Source: Trebonia sp963785645
GTDB lineage: Bacteria; Actinomycetota; Actinomycetes; Streptosporangiales; Streptosporangiaceae
Direction of reading: 5' to 3'
NCBI GenBank assembly: GCA_963785645.1
Contig: CAWAWG010000008.1
Span: forward strand, 62,001 to 126,000
DNA length: 64,000 nucleotides
Position numbers and translations under genes: made by a program
The notes under the pieces: model-generated
Database searches by the model: none
What the model saw: only the letters and a program-made list of their open reading frames with translations
What the model was told of the DNA's origin: nothing
In this document: positions 39,041 to 47,417 of the stretch, in pieces
Position numbering within the stretch: position 1 is the first letter of the stretch
Layout: every line of letters begins with the position of its first letter

Positions 39041-40154
39041 GTGAGCGATTACCGTGACGTTGTTCCCGGTTACCGGACGATCCGGGTGGGGCCGCTGGCC
39101 AGTCGCGCGGCGCAGGTAGCCGACGATCAGGCCTGGCTGGCGCGGGAGCCGTATCCCGACCTGGCCTTTGCTGGGGGCGCCGCGTTCGGTGTCGCGCACG
39201 AGCTTGAGCTCGGCGGCTGGGAGCTGCACCGGTTCTACTCCTGCTCCTACCCGCAGGAGGCCCGCGACGGTCTCGGCTCGGATTTCCGGCGGCTGGCCGC
39301 GCAGCACCCCGAGGGCAGCGCCGCGCACGCCGAGTGCATGCGCGCGGCCGAGCGAATGGACCGGGAGGTGGTGGACGAGCTGACCGTGCTCGGCACGCCG
39401 TACCGGATCATCCGGGCCGAGCAGTTCATCCGCACCGGCCCGCTCGGGCCCGAGCCACCGCGCCCGACCGACCCCGACCCGGATGAGCCCGGCCCGTCAT
39501 ACGAGCGGCTGGATCCGGCTGAGGGGTTCGTGATCGACCCGGTCAGCGCCACCGGCATGTCCGAGGGGATCTTGAAAACCGAACTGCTCGACATTGCGCG
39601 CCAGGTCGGCTCGGTCCCCGAGGAAGTGCGCGATGACCTCAGGCGCGCGGCTCATACCCACCCGGGCGGGGTGCTGCTGCCGCCGGGGTTCACCATCGGC
39701 ACGCTGACCCGCGGCAAGTGGGGGCCGGTGAGCACTACCGTCTCGGGTAAGTCCGCAGGCCGCCCGCGATAACCTGGTCGGCTACCTGCGCGTCTCGCTT
39801 CCGGCCAGGCTTGACCTCTCTGAAGAGAAACGGGCGGTGTACGCGGCCGCGGCGGACGTCATCGAGCAGGACCGGGCCAACGAGGTCACCGCGGCCGGAC
39901 GCCGGTTCCGGGTGGTACGTGTTGAACGGCTGGTCCGTATCGGCCCGGACGGCCCCGAAGGGCCTCGGCCGTCTGATCCCGATCCCGAGCCGCCGGTGAT
40001 GCAGCTGCCTCCCGTTCCCGAGGACGAGGAGGACCGGCCCGTCGAGTACAGCGAGGAAACCAAGAGGTTCATCCGGCTGTTCGAGGAGGAAGAGAAACGC
40101 CGGGCCGCCCGCCGCGACGAGTTGGCCGACCCTGAGGCTGACAGCTCACAGTGA
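39041..40154 (+). CDS. DUF5954 family protein with internal duplication, one frameshift
   Basis: GTG at 39041 gives MSDYRDVVPGYRTIRVGPLA; 243 residues are in one frame, then a slip near 39750 leads to DNLVGYLRVSLPARLDLSEE. The two halves carry related blocks: REVVDELTVLGTPYRIIRAE followed by GPEPPRPTDPDP, and ANEVTAAGRRFRVVRVERLV followed by GPEGPRPSDPDP. This internal repeat is characteristic of DUF5954, a streptomycete-type family of unknown function. About 371 residues, no signal peptide, acidic C-terminus. Its TGA overlaps a GTG opening a tiny frame. Confidence 0.75.
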
Positions 40155-40243
40155 GAGCTGACCGTGGCGGGCTGGCCATCGTCATGACAGCCGACGAGTG
40201 GCGGACGTTCTTGGCCTACACCGCCGCCAGGGAACCGGCCTAA
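40151..40243 (+). CDS. very small coupled frame, 30 aa, DUF397-like tail
   Basis: GTG at 40151 overlaps the DUF5954 stop (GTGA) and runs to TAA at 40241-40243. The peptide ends GLAIVMTADEWRTFLAYTAA; T-x-x-E-W-x-x-F-L is the usual end of DUF397 proteins. It may be a truncated DUF397 relic or a genuine micro-protein. No independent evidence of expression. Confidence 0.35.
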   Translation: MRADRGGLAIVMTADEWRTFLAYTAAREPA

Positions 40244-40355
40244 CACTCGGCGAACCCAGCAAAGTGGCCTTTGGGCCCGGCAATTACGACCGCGGTTAGG
40301 GGCCAGGGTGTCTTGGCCGGAGCAACCAGATTTTTCCAGCCGATTGGTTAGGCGG

Positions 40356-40519
40356 CTACCCGTCGGCGGCTAGTCGGCTGAGGTCGGACGGTTCCGCGGT
40401 TACCGCTGTTCCGTAGGCGGCTACTTCGGACATGATGTCGCCGATTTCGTTGCAGTCGAAGCGCATCGCGACGACCGCGTTAGCGCCTCGCCCGCGAGCT
40501 TCCTGCCACATCTGAGGTG
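40356..40519 (-). pseudogene. 3' fragment of a YbjQ/UPF0145 family gene
   Basis: The minus strand encodes EARGRGANAVVAMRFDCNEI then GDIMSEVAAYGTAVTAEP before a TAG at 40356-40358, matching the C-terminal third of YbjQ-like (UPF0145) proteins. The upstream two thirds are missing: the sequence changes at about 40520 into the ArsR promoter region. I call it a truncated relic. Confidence 0.7.
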
Positions 40520-40537
40520 TTGAGCTGGGCTGATGCC

Positions 40538-40573
40538 TTGACATGAAACCAAATGGTTTCATATTCTGGGTGG
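40538..40573 (+). promoter_or_regulatory. promoter with ArsR-type operator in its spacer; leaderless start
   Basis: -35 TTGACA (40538-40543), 18-bp spacer, -10 TATTCT (40562-40567). The spacer is nearly filled by the palindrome ATGAAACCA-AA-TGGTTTCAT (40543-40562). Transcription should begin about seven bases after the -10, at the GTG of 40574, so the mRNA is leaderless. Binding of the encoded ArsR protein here would exclude RNA polymerase. Confidence 0.8.
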
Positions 40574-41335
40574 GTGGAAGGGGTGTTCAAGGCGCTTGCC
40601 GATCCGACGCGGCGGGAGCTGCTCGATGAGCTGTTCCGGTGCGACGGGCAGACGTTGGGGGTGCTGGCGGGTCGTTTCACCATGACCCGGGTGGCGGTGG
40701 CCAAGCACCTGCGGGTGCTTGAGGAGGCCGGACTGATCTCGACCCGCCGTCAGGGCCGGGAGAAGCTGCACTACCTCAACGCGGTGCCGATCCGGCTCAT
40801 TTACGACCGGTGGGTGAACAAGTACACCGAGGCCTGGGCGGCTGGCCTCGTCGATCTCAAACGTGACCTGGAGGCGAACGTGGAGAAGGTCTTCGAGATC
40901 TACATCCGGACCACACCGGAACGGCTATGGCAGGCGATCACCGACCCGCGAGTCCGGGCGCGCTACCAGTTCGGTGCGCGCATCGTGTCCGACTGGACGG
41001 CCGGGTCGAGCTACCAGGTCGCGCACGACGGAGCCGAAGGACCGCTTATCGAGGGCGAGAACCTTGAGATCGATCCTCCGCGCCGGCTGGTGCAGTCCTA
41101 CCACGCGGTCTGGGACGACGATGTCGCCGCCGAGGGGACCAGCCGGGTCACCTGGCAGATCGAGCCGGTTGGCGACTCGTGCCGGCTCACGGTCACCCAC
41201 GACCAACTGCACGAGGGCGCTGACGAGCACCTCTACGGCGGATGGCCGATGATCCTGTCCGGGCTCAAGACGTGGCTGGAGACGGGACAAGAACTCACCA
41301 CCCCGGGCTCACTCATGTACGGAGGATTGTCATGA
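40574..41335 (+). CDS. ArsR-type repressor fused to an SRPBCC (AHSA1) domain
   Basis: 253 residues. Residues 1-85: ArsR winged helix (VFKALADPTRRELLDELFRC, FTMTRVAVAKHLRVLEEAGL, ISTRRQGREKLHYLN). Residues 105-245: AHSA1/START-like domain (VEKVFEIYIRTTPERLWQAI, SRVTWQIEPVGDSCRLTVTH, LHEGADEHLYGGWPMILSGL). The ATG at 40553 lies inside the promoter spacer, so the GTG at 40574 is the likely start. The SRPBCC cavity may sense a hydrophobic ligand and relieve repression. Its stop overlaps the VOC gene (ATGA). Confidence 0.9.
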   Translation: MEGVFKALADPTRRELLDELFRCDGQTLGVLAGRFTMTRVAVAKHLRVLEEAGLISTRRQGREKLHYLNAVPIRLIYDRWVNKYTEAWAAGLVDLKRDLEANVEKVFEIYIRTTPERLWQAITDPRVRARYQFGARIVSDWTAGSSYQVAHDGAEGPLIEGENLEIDPPRRLVQSYHAVWDDDVAAEGTSRVTWQIEPVGDSCRLTVTHDQLHEGADEHLYGGWPMILSGLKTWLETGQELTTPGSLMYGGLS

Positions 41336-41703
41336 CCACCCATATCACCGGAGTCCGCACCGTCAGCATCCCGGTCGACAACCAGGACGCCGCGCTGCGC
41401 TTCTACGCCGACACCCTGGGCTTCACCACGCTGCGCGACAATCCCACCCCTAACGGCGGGCGATGGATCGAACTCGCCCCCGGCACCGACGACGTGATCG
41501 TCACCCTCGAACCGGCCTCGCCCGACGTGACCCGCGGCGCCATCGGCATCCGGTTCACCAGCGACGACGCCGAGGCGGCGCACGCGGCGCTGCGAGCCGC
41601 CGGAGTCGACACCGACGAGATACTGCGCTGGCCCGGAGTCCCGGCCATGTTCGCCTTCCGCGACCCCGACGGCAACGCGTTCTCCATCACGGAAACCGCC
41701 TGA
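41332..41703 (+). CDS. VOC (glyoxalase/bleomycin-resistance fold) family protein
   Basis: 123 residues, single VOC domain made of two beta-alpha-beta-beta-beta units: TVSIPVDNQDAALRFYADTL, GGRWIELAPGTDDVIVTLEP, GIRFTSDDAEAAHAALRAAG and MFAFRDPDGNAFSITETA (metal-ligand-type glutamate near the end). Translationally coupled to the ArsR-SRPBCC gene by ATGA. VOC proteins may be dioxygenases, isomerases or resistance proteins; the substrate is not predictable. Confidence 0.88.
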   Translation: MTTHITGVRTVSIPVDNQDAALRFYADTLGFTTLRDNPTPNGGRWIELAPGTDDVIVTLEPASPDVTRGAIGIRFTSDDAEAAHAALRAAGVDTDEILRWPGVPAMFAFRDPDGNAFSITETA

Positions 41704-41715
41704 CCGGCCCGAAGA

Positions 41716-41750
41716 AAGAGCCCCGGCATTGCGCCGGGGCTCTTACGTTT
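41716..41750 (+). terminator. intrinsic terminator of the ArsR-VOC operon
   Basis: AAGAGCCCCGGC (41716-41727), five-base loop, GCCGGGGCTCTT (41733-41744), then ACGTTTT. It begins 13 bases after the VOC stop. Confidence 0.85.
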
Positions 41751-41798
41751 TCGAGCCTGGAGGCCCTGGCTACCGGGTCTTCCGGCGCCGGAAACCGA

Positions 41799-42080
41799 CT
41801 ACCTGGATTCCCGTGCTTCTCTGGGTTCTCTGGGGCGCGGAACCAGCACCTCCGGCCTCACTGGCTCCCGCGGTGCTGGCTCCGAGGAGGCTGGCTCCGA
41901 GGGGGCCGGCTCTGGGTGGGAGTGCTCCGGTAGCGGGTCGCGCTTGCGCTGGTGGAGCGTATTGTGCAGGCTCGCCAGGTACTCGTCGGTGAAGCCCTTG
42001 GTGCCCTTCTGGTGCATGTCGCCCAGGTGCTCGATCAGGTCGGCTTCGGTGCCGTCCGCGTTGGTAATTTGCGTTGACAC
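41799..42080 (-). CDS. small hypothetical protein with proline/glutamate repeat tail
   Basis: 93 residues. The first 50 (MSTQITNADGTEADLIEHLG, then KGTKGFTDEYLASLHNTLHQ) look structured; the rest is a run of PAPSEPASSEPAPREP-like units. No family is recognised. Convergent with the VOC gene. Confidence 0.6.
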   Translation of the reverse strand: MSTQITNADGTEADLIEHLGDMHQKGTKGFTDEYLASLHNTLHQRKRDPLPEHSHPEPAPSEPASSEPAPREPVRPEVLVPRPREPREARESR

Positions 42081-42456
42081 GGTTCCCCCTCGTTCCGCCC
42101 AGCACCCCGCGGAGCATGGTTCCCGCCTCTTTCAGCGGCTTAATCAGCGAGGCCGCTGGGCAGCGAGTCGGATACCGCGCCAACGCCCGTCATCAACGGA
42201 TTTCCAGGAATCTGGAAGTTCGGGATACGAGCGGAAGGCCCTGCGTACCGTCGGTAAACTAGCCGCGTATCGCCTGCGTCACGATCCGCGTTCCGGTCCG
42301 CCGCCGTCGCTCGCTGTCTCGCCCTGGGACGGCGGAGTTCGCGGATTTTGAACCTGACACCCGGTCCGGACCGTTGTCTGATTCGGGGAAGTTATCCGAT
42401 TGGGGAAAGCAGACGGCGCGAAGCGGCGAGGCTGACGGCTGGTGGAGGGATGCCCG
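42081..42456. other. divergent intergenic region, no gene recognised
   Basis: 376 bases between the small minus-strand gene and the LCP gene; it should hold promoters for both. GGTGGAGGGATGCCCG just before 42457 contains the LCP ribosome binding site. No clear palindrome or small gene was found. Confidence 0.4.
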
Positions 42457-43762
42457 ATGAGCAACGATGAACCCCTGGAAGGGCTGGTACCAGCCTGAGC
42501 AGCCGCCTGCCGACGCGCTCGGATCTGACGCGACGCAAGACATGACGTTCTCATCGCGGATGCCGCCTCCCGCTGAGCGGCGGGCGGGGCGGCGGTCCTG
42601 GCCCGACCAGCCGCCGCCCTCCTCCGGCGGCGGCGCATCCGGCTCGCCTTATGGCGGTGCCGGGTACCAAGGCGGTTCCGCGTATCAAGGGGGTACTGGG
42701 TACCAGGGCGGTTCCGGGTACGGCGGCGGCGCTTCATACGGGGCTTCGACCTACGGCGGCGCGCCGACGCGCGGTGGCGGGCGGCGCTGGCGGTTCTGGG
42801 GCCAGCCGGGACGGCGCGGGCGGCGGATCGCGCTGATCCTCTGCATCGTCGTAGTCGTGATCATCGCCGGGACCGGCGGCACCTACTTCTGGATCAACGG
42901 GAAGCTGAACCGCACGGTCGCCCTGCCCGCGTTCACCGGCACCTCCGCCGGGACGAACTGGCTGATCGTCGGGGACGACTCGCGCAACGGCATCAGCCGC
43001 GCCCAGCAAGACGCGCTGCACCTGGGCACGCAGGGCGCGGACGCCTCCGACTCGCTCATGCTGCTGCACATGGGCACCGGCAAGCCGGTGCTGATCAGCA
43101 TCCCGCGCGACTCCTACGTGCCGATCCCTGGTCACGGGGACGAACAAGATCAACGCCGCGCTCGCCTTCGGCGGGCCGACGCTGCTCGTCCAGACCGTCG
43201 AGCAGGTCACCGGCCTGCGCATCGACCACTACATGGGGATCGGCTTCGAGGGCCTGGCCGACGTCGTGAACACGGTCGGCGGCGTGCGGATCTGCCTGCC
43301 AAGACCGCGATCCAGCCGACTCCGGACTCTGGCGTCAACCTCAAGGCGGGCTGCCAGAACCTCAGCGGCACGCAGGCGATCGCGTTCGTCCGTGACCGGC
43401 ACTCGTTCGCGACCTCGGACCTGCAGCGAATCCAGGACCAGCGGGCGTTCCTGTCGGCGCTGCTGTCCAAGGCGACGAGCCCGAGCGTGTACCTGAACCC
43501 GTTCACCGCGCTCCCGTTCGCCTCGACGTCGGCAAGCTCCATCGCCGTCGACAAGGGCGCCAGCCTGTACGACCTGCTCCAGGCGGCCTTCGCGCTGCGC
43601 GGCCCGGAGACGGGCACCGTGCCGATCGCGAACGCCAACTACGAGACCAGCGCCGGGGACGCGGTGCTGTGGGATCAGACACAGGCGCTTGAGCTTTTCA
43701 ACGCGCTGAAGGCGGGCAAGGCGGTCCCGGCCGGCCTGCTGAGCGGCACGAAAGTCGGCTGA
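42457..43762 (+). CDS. LytR-CpsA-Psr (LCP) cell-wall glycopolymer transferase, frameshifted
   Basis: About 434 residues. A cytoplasmic Gly/Tyr/Gln-rich region (GYQGGSAYQGGTGYQGGSGY, coded by 21-bp repeats) precedes one membrane helix (IALILCIVVVVIIAGTGGTY). The extracellular LCP domain has NWLIVGDDSRNGISRAQQDA, ASDSLMLLHMGTGKPVLISI, PRDSYVPIPG and QAIAFVRDRHSFATSDLQRI, the basic residues that bind polyprenyl pyrophosphate. Two slips (near 43130 and 43300) compensate each other and restore IDHYMGIGFEGLADVVNTVG. GGAGGG stands seven bases before ATG 42457; one extra C near 42475 would join MSNDEP to the main frame, otherwise the start is 42467. Confidence 0.85.
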
Positions 43763-43926
43763 GAGACCCAGCGATACGACCCAGGATGGGGCAGGCGATG
43801 ACGCTTGCTCCACTTTGGGCGGTTTGAGCAACGCCGATTTTGGTGTATCTGTACCTGTAAAGGTAGGTCTTGACATCGTGGCGCGCCGGTGCTTGCGCCT
43901 CACGAACTGGCTTAACCGGAGGTCTC

Positions 43927-44160
43927 ATGAGCCGTGCACAGGTTGATGAGCAAACTAGCCTCGGCCTGTCGGCACGCGAGATTGAGGTCATGTCGCTGAT
44001 CGCAGGCGGGCACACCAACGGAGAGATCGCAGCACACCTGTTCCTCGCCGAGAAGACGGTCAAGAATCACGTCAGACGCATCTACTCCAAGCTCGGCGTG
44101 CACAACCGCCCCGCCGCCATCGCGCACTGGCTCTCGACCCGCGCACCCCAGCCTTTGTAG
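43927..44160 (+). CDS. stand-alone LuxR/GerE-type helix-turn-helix protein
   Basis: 77 residues, essentially only the LuxR DNA-binding domain: LSAREIEVMSLIAGGHTNGE, IAAHLFLAEKTVKNHVRRIY, SKLGVHNRPAAIAHW. ATG at 43927 after GGAGG. Like GerE it has no receiver domain. A TACCT-GTAA-AGGTA palindrome around 43852-43866 lies about 60 bases upstream and may be an operator. A GC-rich hairpin region follows the stop. Confidence 0.85.
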   Translation: MSRAQVDEQTSLGLSAREIEVMSLIAGGHTNGEIAAHLFLAEKTVKNHVRRIYSKLGVHNRPAAIAHWLSTRAPQPL

Positions 44161-44571
44161 GCTTTCACTTCTGCTGGCCCGAACCCGCCCTTCCCCGGCC
44201 GAAGACTGGAAGGCGAGGAACGGGCGGGCGGCCGGTACCGGACTGCCCGGTTTGTCCGAATCGAGGCCCGCAGGCTAAGCCGCATTGAGCTAGGGCAGCA
44301 TCAAACGCGCATCTACGGGAGTGGAGGTCACTGCTTCGCCAGCGAGTTGGCTTCCGCGGTCGGCTGCCCGGATGAGAGATGACGGGGCGGTGGGCAGTCA
44401 GACGCTGTCGTTCGGGATAATCTTGTTTCGCAAGCTGACGATGACCCGAGGTGACCGCGCCGGCGCACTGTGCTGACAAGCGGGGCGACGAGGGGCGTAC
44501 GCTGGGAAGGCGAAGACGTCCCCGAGGAAACGTTCAGGGTTTCCACAGCTAAGCGAGCGAAAATAGCCATC
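44161..44571. other. intergenic region upstream of an OmpR-type regulator
   Basis: 411 bases without a convincing gene. It begins with a GC-rich terminator-like region after the LuxR gene and ends with the promoter region of the response regulator. An in-frame ATG-less extension exists from 44473, but the family start fits 44572. Confidence 0.4.
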
Positions 44572-45294
44572 ATGAACACGTCGATCACCGAAGCGGTGGC
44601 ACCAGCCGACGCGCGGTTGCTGGTCGTCGAAGACGAGCCGAACATTCTTGAGCTTCTCTCGGCGTCCCTCAGGTACGCCGGGTTCGACGTGATCACCGCG
44701 TCGGCCGGCACCGAGGCGGTCCAGGCTGCCCAGCGGCACCGGCCCGACCTGATCGTGCTCGACGTGATGCTGCCCGACATGGACGGCTTTGACGTTATCA
44801 GGCGGCTGCGCGGCGGCGGTGCCCGGATCCCGGTGGTGTTCCTGACCGCGCGGGACGGTACCGACGACAAGATCCGCGGTCTCACGCTCGGCGGCGACGA
44901 CTACGTCACCAAGCCGTTCTCGCTGGAAGAGGTCATCGCCAGGATCAAGGCGGTGCTGCGGCGGACGCGGGGTGACGGCGTGGAGCCGACGCCTCGGCTG
45001 AAGTTCGCCGACCTTGAGCTGGACGAGGAGAGCCATGAGGTCTGGCGGGGCGGCTCGCAGGTGCAGCTGTCGCCGACCGAGTTCAAGCTGCTGCGGTACT
45101 TCATGTCCAACGCCAACCGCGTGCTGTCGAAGATGCAGATCCTCGACCACGTCTGGGACTACGACTTCCGCGGCGACACCGGGATCGTGGAGTCCTACGT
45201 GTCGGTACTGCGGCGGAAGATCGACACCAAGGAGCCACGGCTGATCCACACCCTGCGCGGCGTCGGATACGTGCTGCGGCTTCCTTCGTCTTAG
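44572..45294 (+). CDS. OmpR-family response regulator
   Basis: 240 residues. Receiver: RLLVVEDEPNILELLSASLR with the acidic pair, phospho-acceptor Asp in DLIVLDVMLPDMDGFDVIRR, FLTARDGTDDKIRGLTLGGD and Lys in DYVTKPFSLEEVIARIKAV. C-terminal winged helix: LSPTEFKLLRYFMSNANRVL, ILDHVWDYDFRGDTGIVESY and LIHTLRGVGYVLRL. It resembles TrcR/MprA-like regulators. Followed after 14 bases by its histidine kinase. Confidence 0.93.
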   Translation: MNTSITEAVAPADARLLVVEDEPNILELLSASLRYAGFDVITASAGTEAVQAAQRHRPDLIVLDVMLPDMDGFDVIRRLRGGGARIPVVFLTARDGTDDKIRGLTLGGDDYVTKPFSLEEVIARIKAVLRRTRGDGVEPTPRLKFADLELDEESHEVWRGGSQVQLSPTEFKLLRYFMSNANRVLSKMQILDHVWDYDFRGDTGIVESYVSVLRRKIDTKEPRLIHTLRGVGYVLRLPSS

Positions 45295-45308
45295 GGCGGT
45301 GACCTGTC

Positions 45309-47156
45309 ATGGCGGGACAGGAAACGCTGACGAGTCACCTGGATGAGTTGGACCAACCGAAGAAGCGGGGCCACCGGAAGGAACGGAACAGCAAGCGGGG
45401 CAGGTTTAAGCAGCTGTCTGACCGGACGCCGCTTCGTACCAAGCTGATCGCGGCCGTCCTGATACTGGTGATTATGGCGCTGTGCGCAATCGGCGTCACC
45501 AGCATCTACCAGCTGCGCCGCTACGTGACCACCCAGAATGACACGACGTTGACGGGGGCATTGCACCAGCTTTACCACGAGAGTCTGCCACCGACCGGCT
45601 ACGCAGAGCCGTTCGCGATGGGTTCCCAGCTAATCGTTGCTATCCAGCCCGCCGGCCAGCAGGTCTCCTGGCTGACTGAGCAAGGGACCCACGCTTTCGG
45701 TGGTCCTGAGTTCAACGAGTCGCTGCCCGAACTGCCTACCGGCACCGGATGGGCCGGCTCAGCTAACACGAACAGCACGAAGTTGATCACCGTTCCCTCG
45801 AAGTCCGGACCGGATAGCTGGCGAGTGATCGCGCAATCGGGCACCGACCAGAACACCGGCCAGGTAGTCACGCTCGTCGTCGCGATGCCGTTGGGCAACC
45901 TGAACGCGCTGACGCAGCAGCTGGTGATCTTCGACCTGATCGTCGGCGGAGCGATCGTCCTCGTCCTCGCGGCTGTCGGCGCTGCCGTCGTGCAGGCGAA
46001 CCTCCGGCCGCTGAACGACATCGAGCTCACTGCCGGCCAGATCGCCGCCGGTCACCTCGACCACCGGGTGCCGGAAGGCGACCCGCGGACCGAGATCGGC
46101 TCACTCGGGAGGTCGCTGAACGCGATGCTGACGCAGATCGAGACGGCTTTCCATGCGCAGGGTGAGGCCGAGCAGTCGGCGCACGAGTCGGAGGAGCGGA
46201 TGCGCCGGTTTATCGCCGACGCCGCGCACGAACTGCGCACGCCGCTGACCACGATCCGCGGCTTTGCCGCGCACTACCGGCAGCGCGGCGGGGCGAGCCG
46301 CCTGCGCGTAGGAGCGCGTCACGGGGCTCGGAAGGGCGGCCGGAGAAGAGCAAAGTCCCTGGTCCCGAACGGAAACGGCTTCCTCTTCCCCGTCGGCGGT
46401 TCCGCTGGCGGCGGGGTGTCGCAGGAGGGGATTTCGCCTGAGGAACTCGACCATCTGATGGGCCGGGTCGAGTCGGAGGCGACCCGGATGGGGATGCTCG
46501 TCGAGGACCTGCTCACGCTGGCCAGGCTCGACCAGCAGCGGCCGCTCAACTTCGCGCCGGTTGACCTGCTCACGCTGGCCGTCGACGCCGTGCAGGACGC
46601 GCGGATCGTCTCACCGGGGCGGCCCATCGACCTGGTTGTCGCGCCTGGCACGGCGTTCCTGGTGAACGGAGACGAGGCCCGGCTGCGGCAGGTGCTCGCC
46701 AACCTGGTGAACAATGCGATCACGCATACGCCCGCCGGGACGCCGATACGGGTGAAGATCGGCCGGGGCAGCCTGGAGTCTCATAGGGCCGAAGGGGACG
46801 ACGGGCGGGCCGACATACCGCGGCAGGGCGACTGGGGCGGCTCGGTCGGGTTTATCGGCGGTGCCGGGGCTGGCCGACCGGTGGTGCCCGCGGTGGTGCT
46901 TGACGTCGAGGACGAAGGGCCCGGGATGACCACCGAGCAGGCGCAGCGCGTCTTCGAGCGGTTCTACCGGGCCGACGCGGCGCGCAACCGGGCTTCTGGC
47001 GGGTCGGGGCTCGGGCTGGCGATCGTGGCCGGGCTCGTCTCCGCGCACGGCGGCACCGTCTCGGTCCGCACGGCGCCTCGGCAGGGGGCCGACTTCCAGG
47101 TCAAGCTGCCCCTCTCCCCCGACGCCCTGGCCATCGACGACCCCGACGACGCCTGA
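45309..47156 (+). CDS. sensor histidine kinase with insertions in its catalytic core
   Basis: 615 residues. A basic cytoplasmic start, membrane helix 1 near 46-68 (LIAAVLILVIMALCAIGVTS), an extracellular domain of about 130 residues, helix 2 (LIVGGAIVLVLAAVGAAVVQ) and a HAMP region. HisKA: RRFIADAAHELRTPLTTIRG with the phospho-His. Between the two HisKA helices there is an extra segment of about 50 residues (GASRLRVGARHGARKGGRRR onward), and the ATPase domain has another of about 43 residues before VVLDVEDEGPGM. N box VLANLVNNAITHTPAG and G2 box GGSGLGLAIVAGLVSAHGG are present. Partner of the upstream regulator. Confidence 0.92.
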   Translation: MAGQETLTSHLDELDQPKKRGHRKERNSKRGRFKQLSDRTPLRTKLIAAVLILVIMALCAIGVTSIYQLRRYVTTQNDTTLTGALHQLYHESLPPTGYAEPFAMGSQLIVAIQPAGQQVSWLTEQGTHAFGGPEFNESLPELPTGTGWAGSANTNSTKLITVPSKSGPDSWRVIAQSGTDQNTGQVVTLVVAMPLGNLNALTQQLVIFDLIVGGAIVLVLAAVGAAVVQANLRPLNDIELTAGQIAAGHLDHRVPEGDPRTEIGSLGRSLNAMLTQIETAFHAQGEAEQSAHESEERMRRFIADAAHELRTPLTTIRGFAAHYRQRGGASRLRVGARHGARKGGRRRAKSLVPNGNGFLFPVGGSAGGGVSQEGISPEELDHLMGRVESEATRMGMLVEDLLTLARLDQQRPLNFAPVDLLTLAVDAVQDARIVSPGRPIDLVVAPGTAFLVNGDEARLRQVLANLVNNAITHTPAGTPIRVKIGRGSLESHRAEGDDGRADIPRQGDWGGSVGFIGGAGAGRPVVPAVVLDVEDEGPGMTTEQAQRVFERFYRADAARNRASGGSGLGLAIVAGLVSAHGGTVSVRTAPRQGADFQVKLPLSPDALAIDDPDDA

Positions 47157-47208
47157 CCGCCTACCGGCACGGATCAAACATCCGAAGAGGAATGGCCACA
47201 CTCGCATC

Positions 47209-47231
47209 GACCGTGACGGTCACTCACGGTC
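47209..47231. terminator. hairpin between convergent genes
   Basis: GACCGTGA (47209-47216) pairs with TCACGGTC (47224-47231) around a CGGTCAC loop, 53 bases after the kinase stop and across the end of the small minus-strand gene. Confidence 0.5.
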
Positions 47232-47351
47232 CGCGTCGATGAGCCCGAAGAGGATGTCGTCATCAACGGGAGTGTCACCAGCCGACACAGGCACGCCGTC
47301 CTCCTCGATCAGGCGCGCAGTCTCGCCGACCTGATCCACAACAGCTTCCAT
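47220..47351 (-). CDS. small acidic hypothetical protein, 43 aa
   Basis: ATG at 47351 to TGA at 47220-47222. The peptide MEAVVDQVGETARLIEEDGV ends in DDDILFGLIDADRE: strongly acidic, with no signal peptide. No clear ribosome binding site (GATAGTCCC precedes it). Codon third positions are mostly G/C, consistent with coding. No family is recognised. Confidence 0.4.
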   Translation of the reverse strand: MEAVVDQVGETARLIEEDGVPVSAGDTPVDDDILFGLIDADRE

Positions 47352-47417
47352 GGGACTATCATGCCACCCAGTTCCCATCGAAGCTGGTGGCTGATCCGGG
47401 CTAAGCCCCGCAACTCG

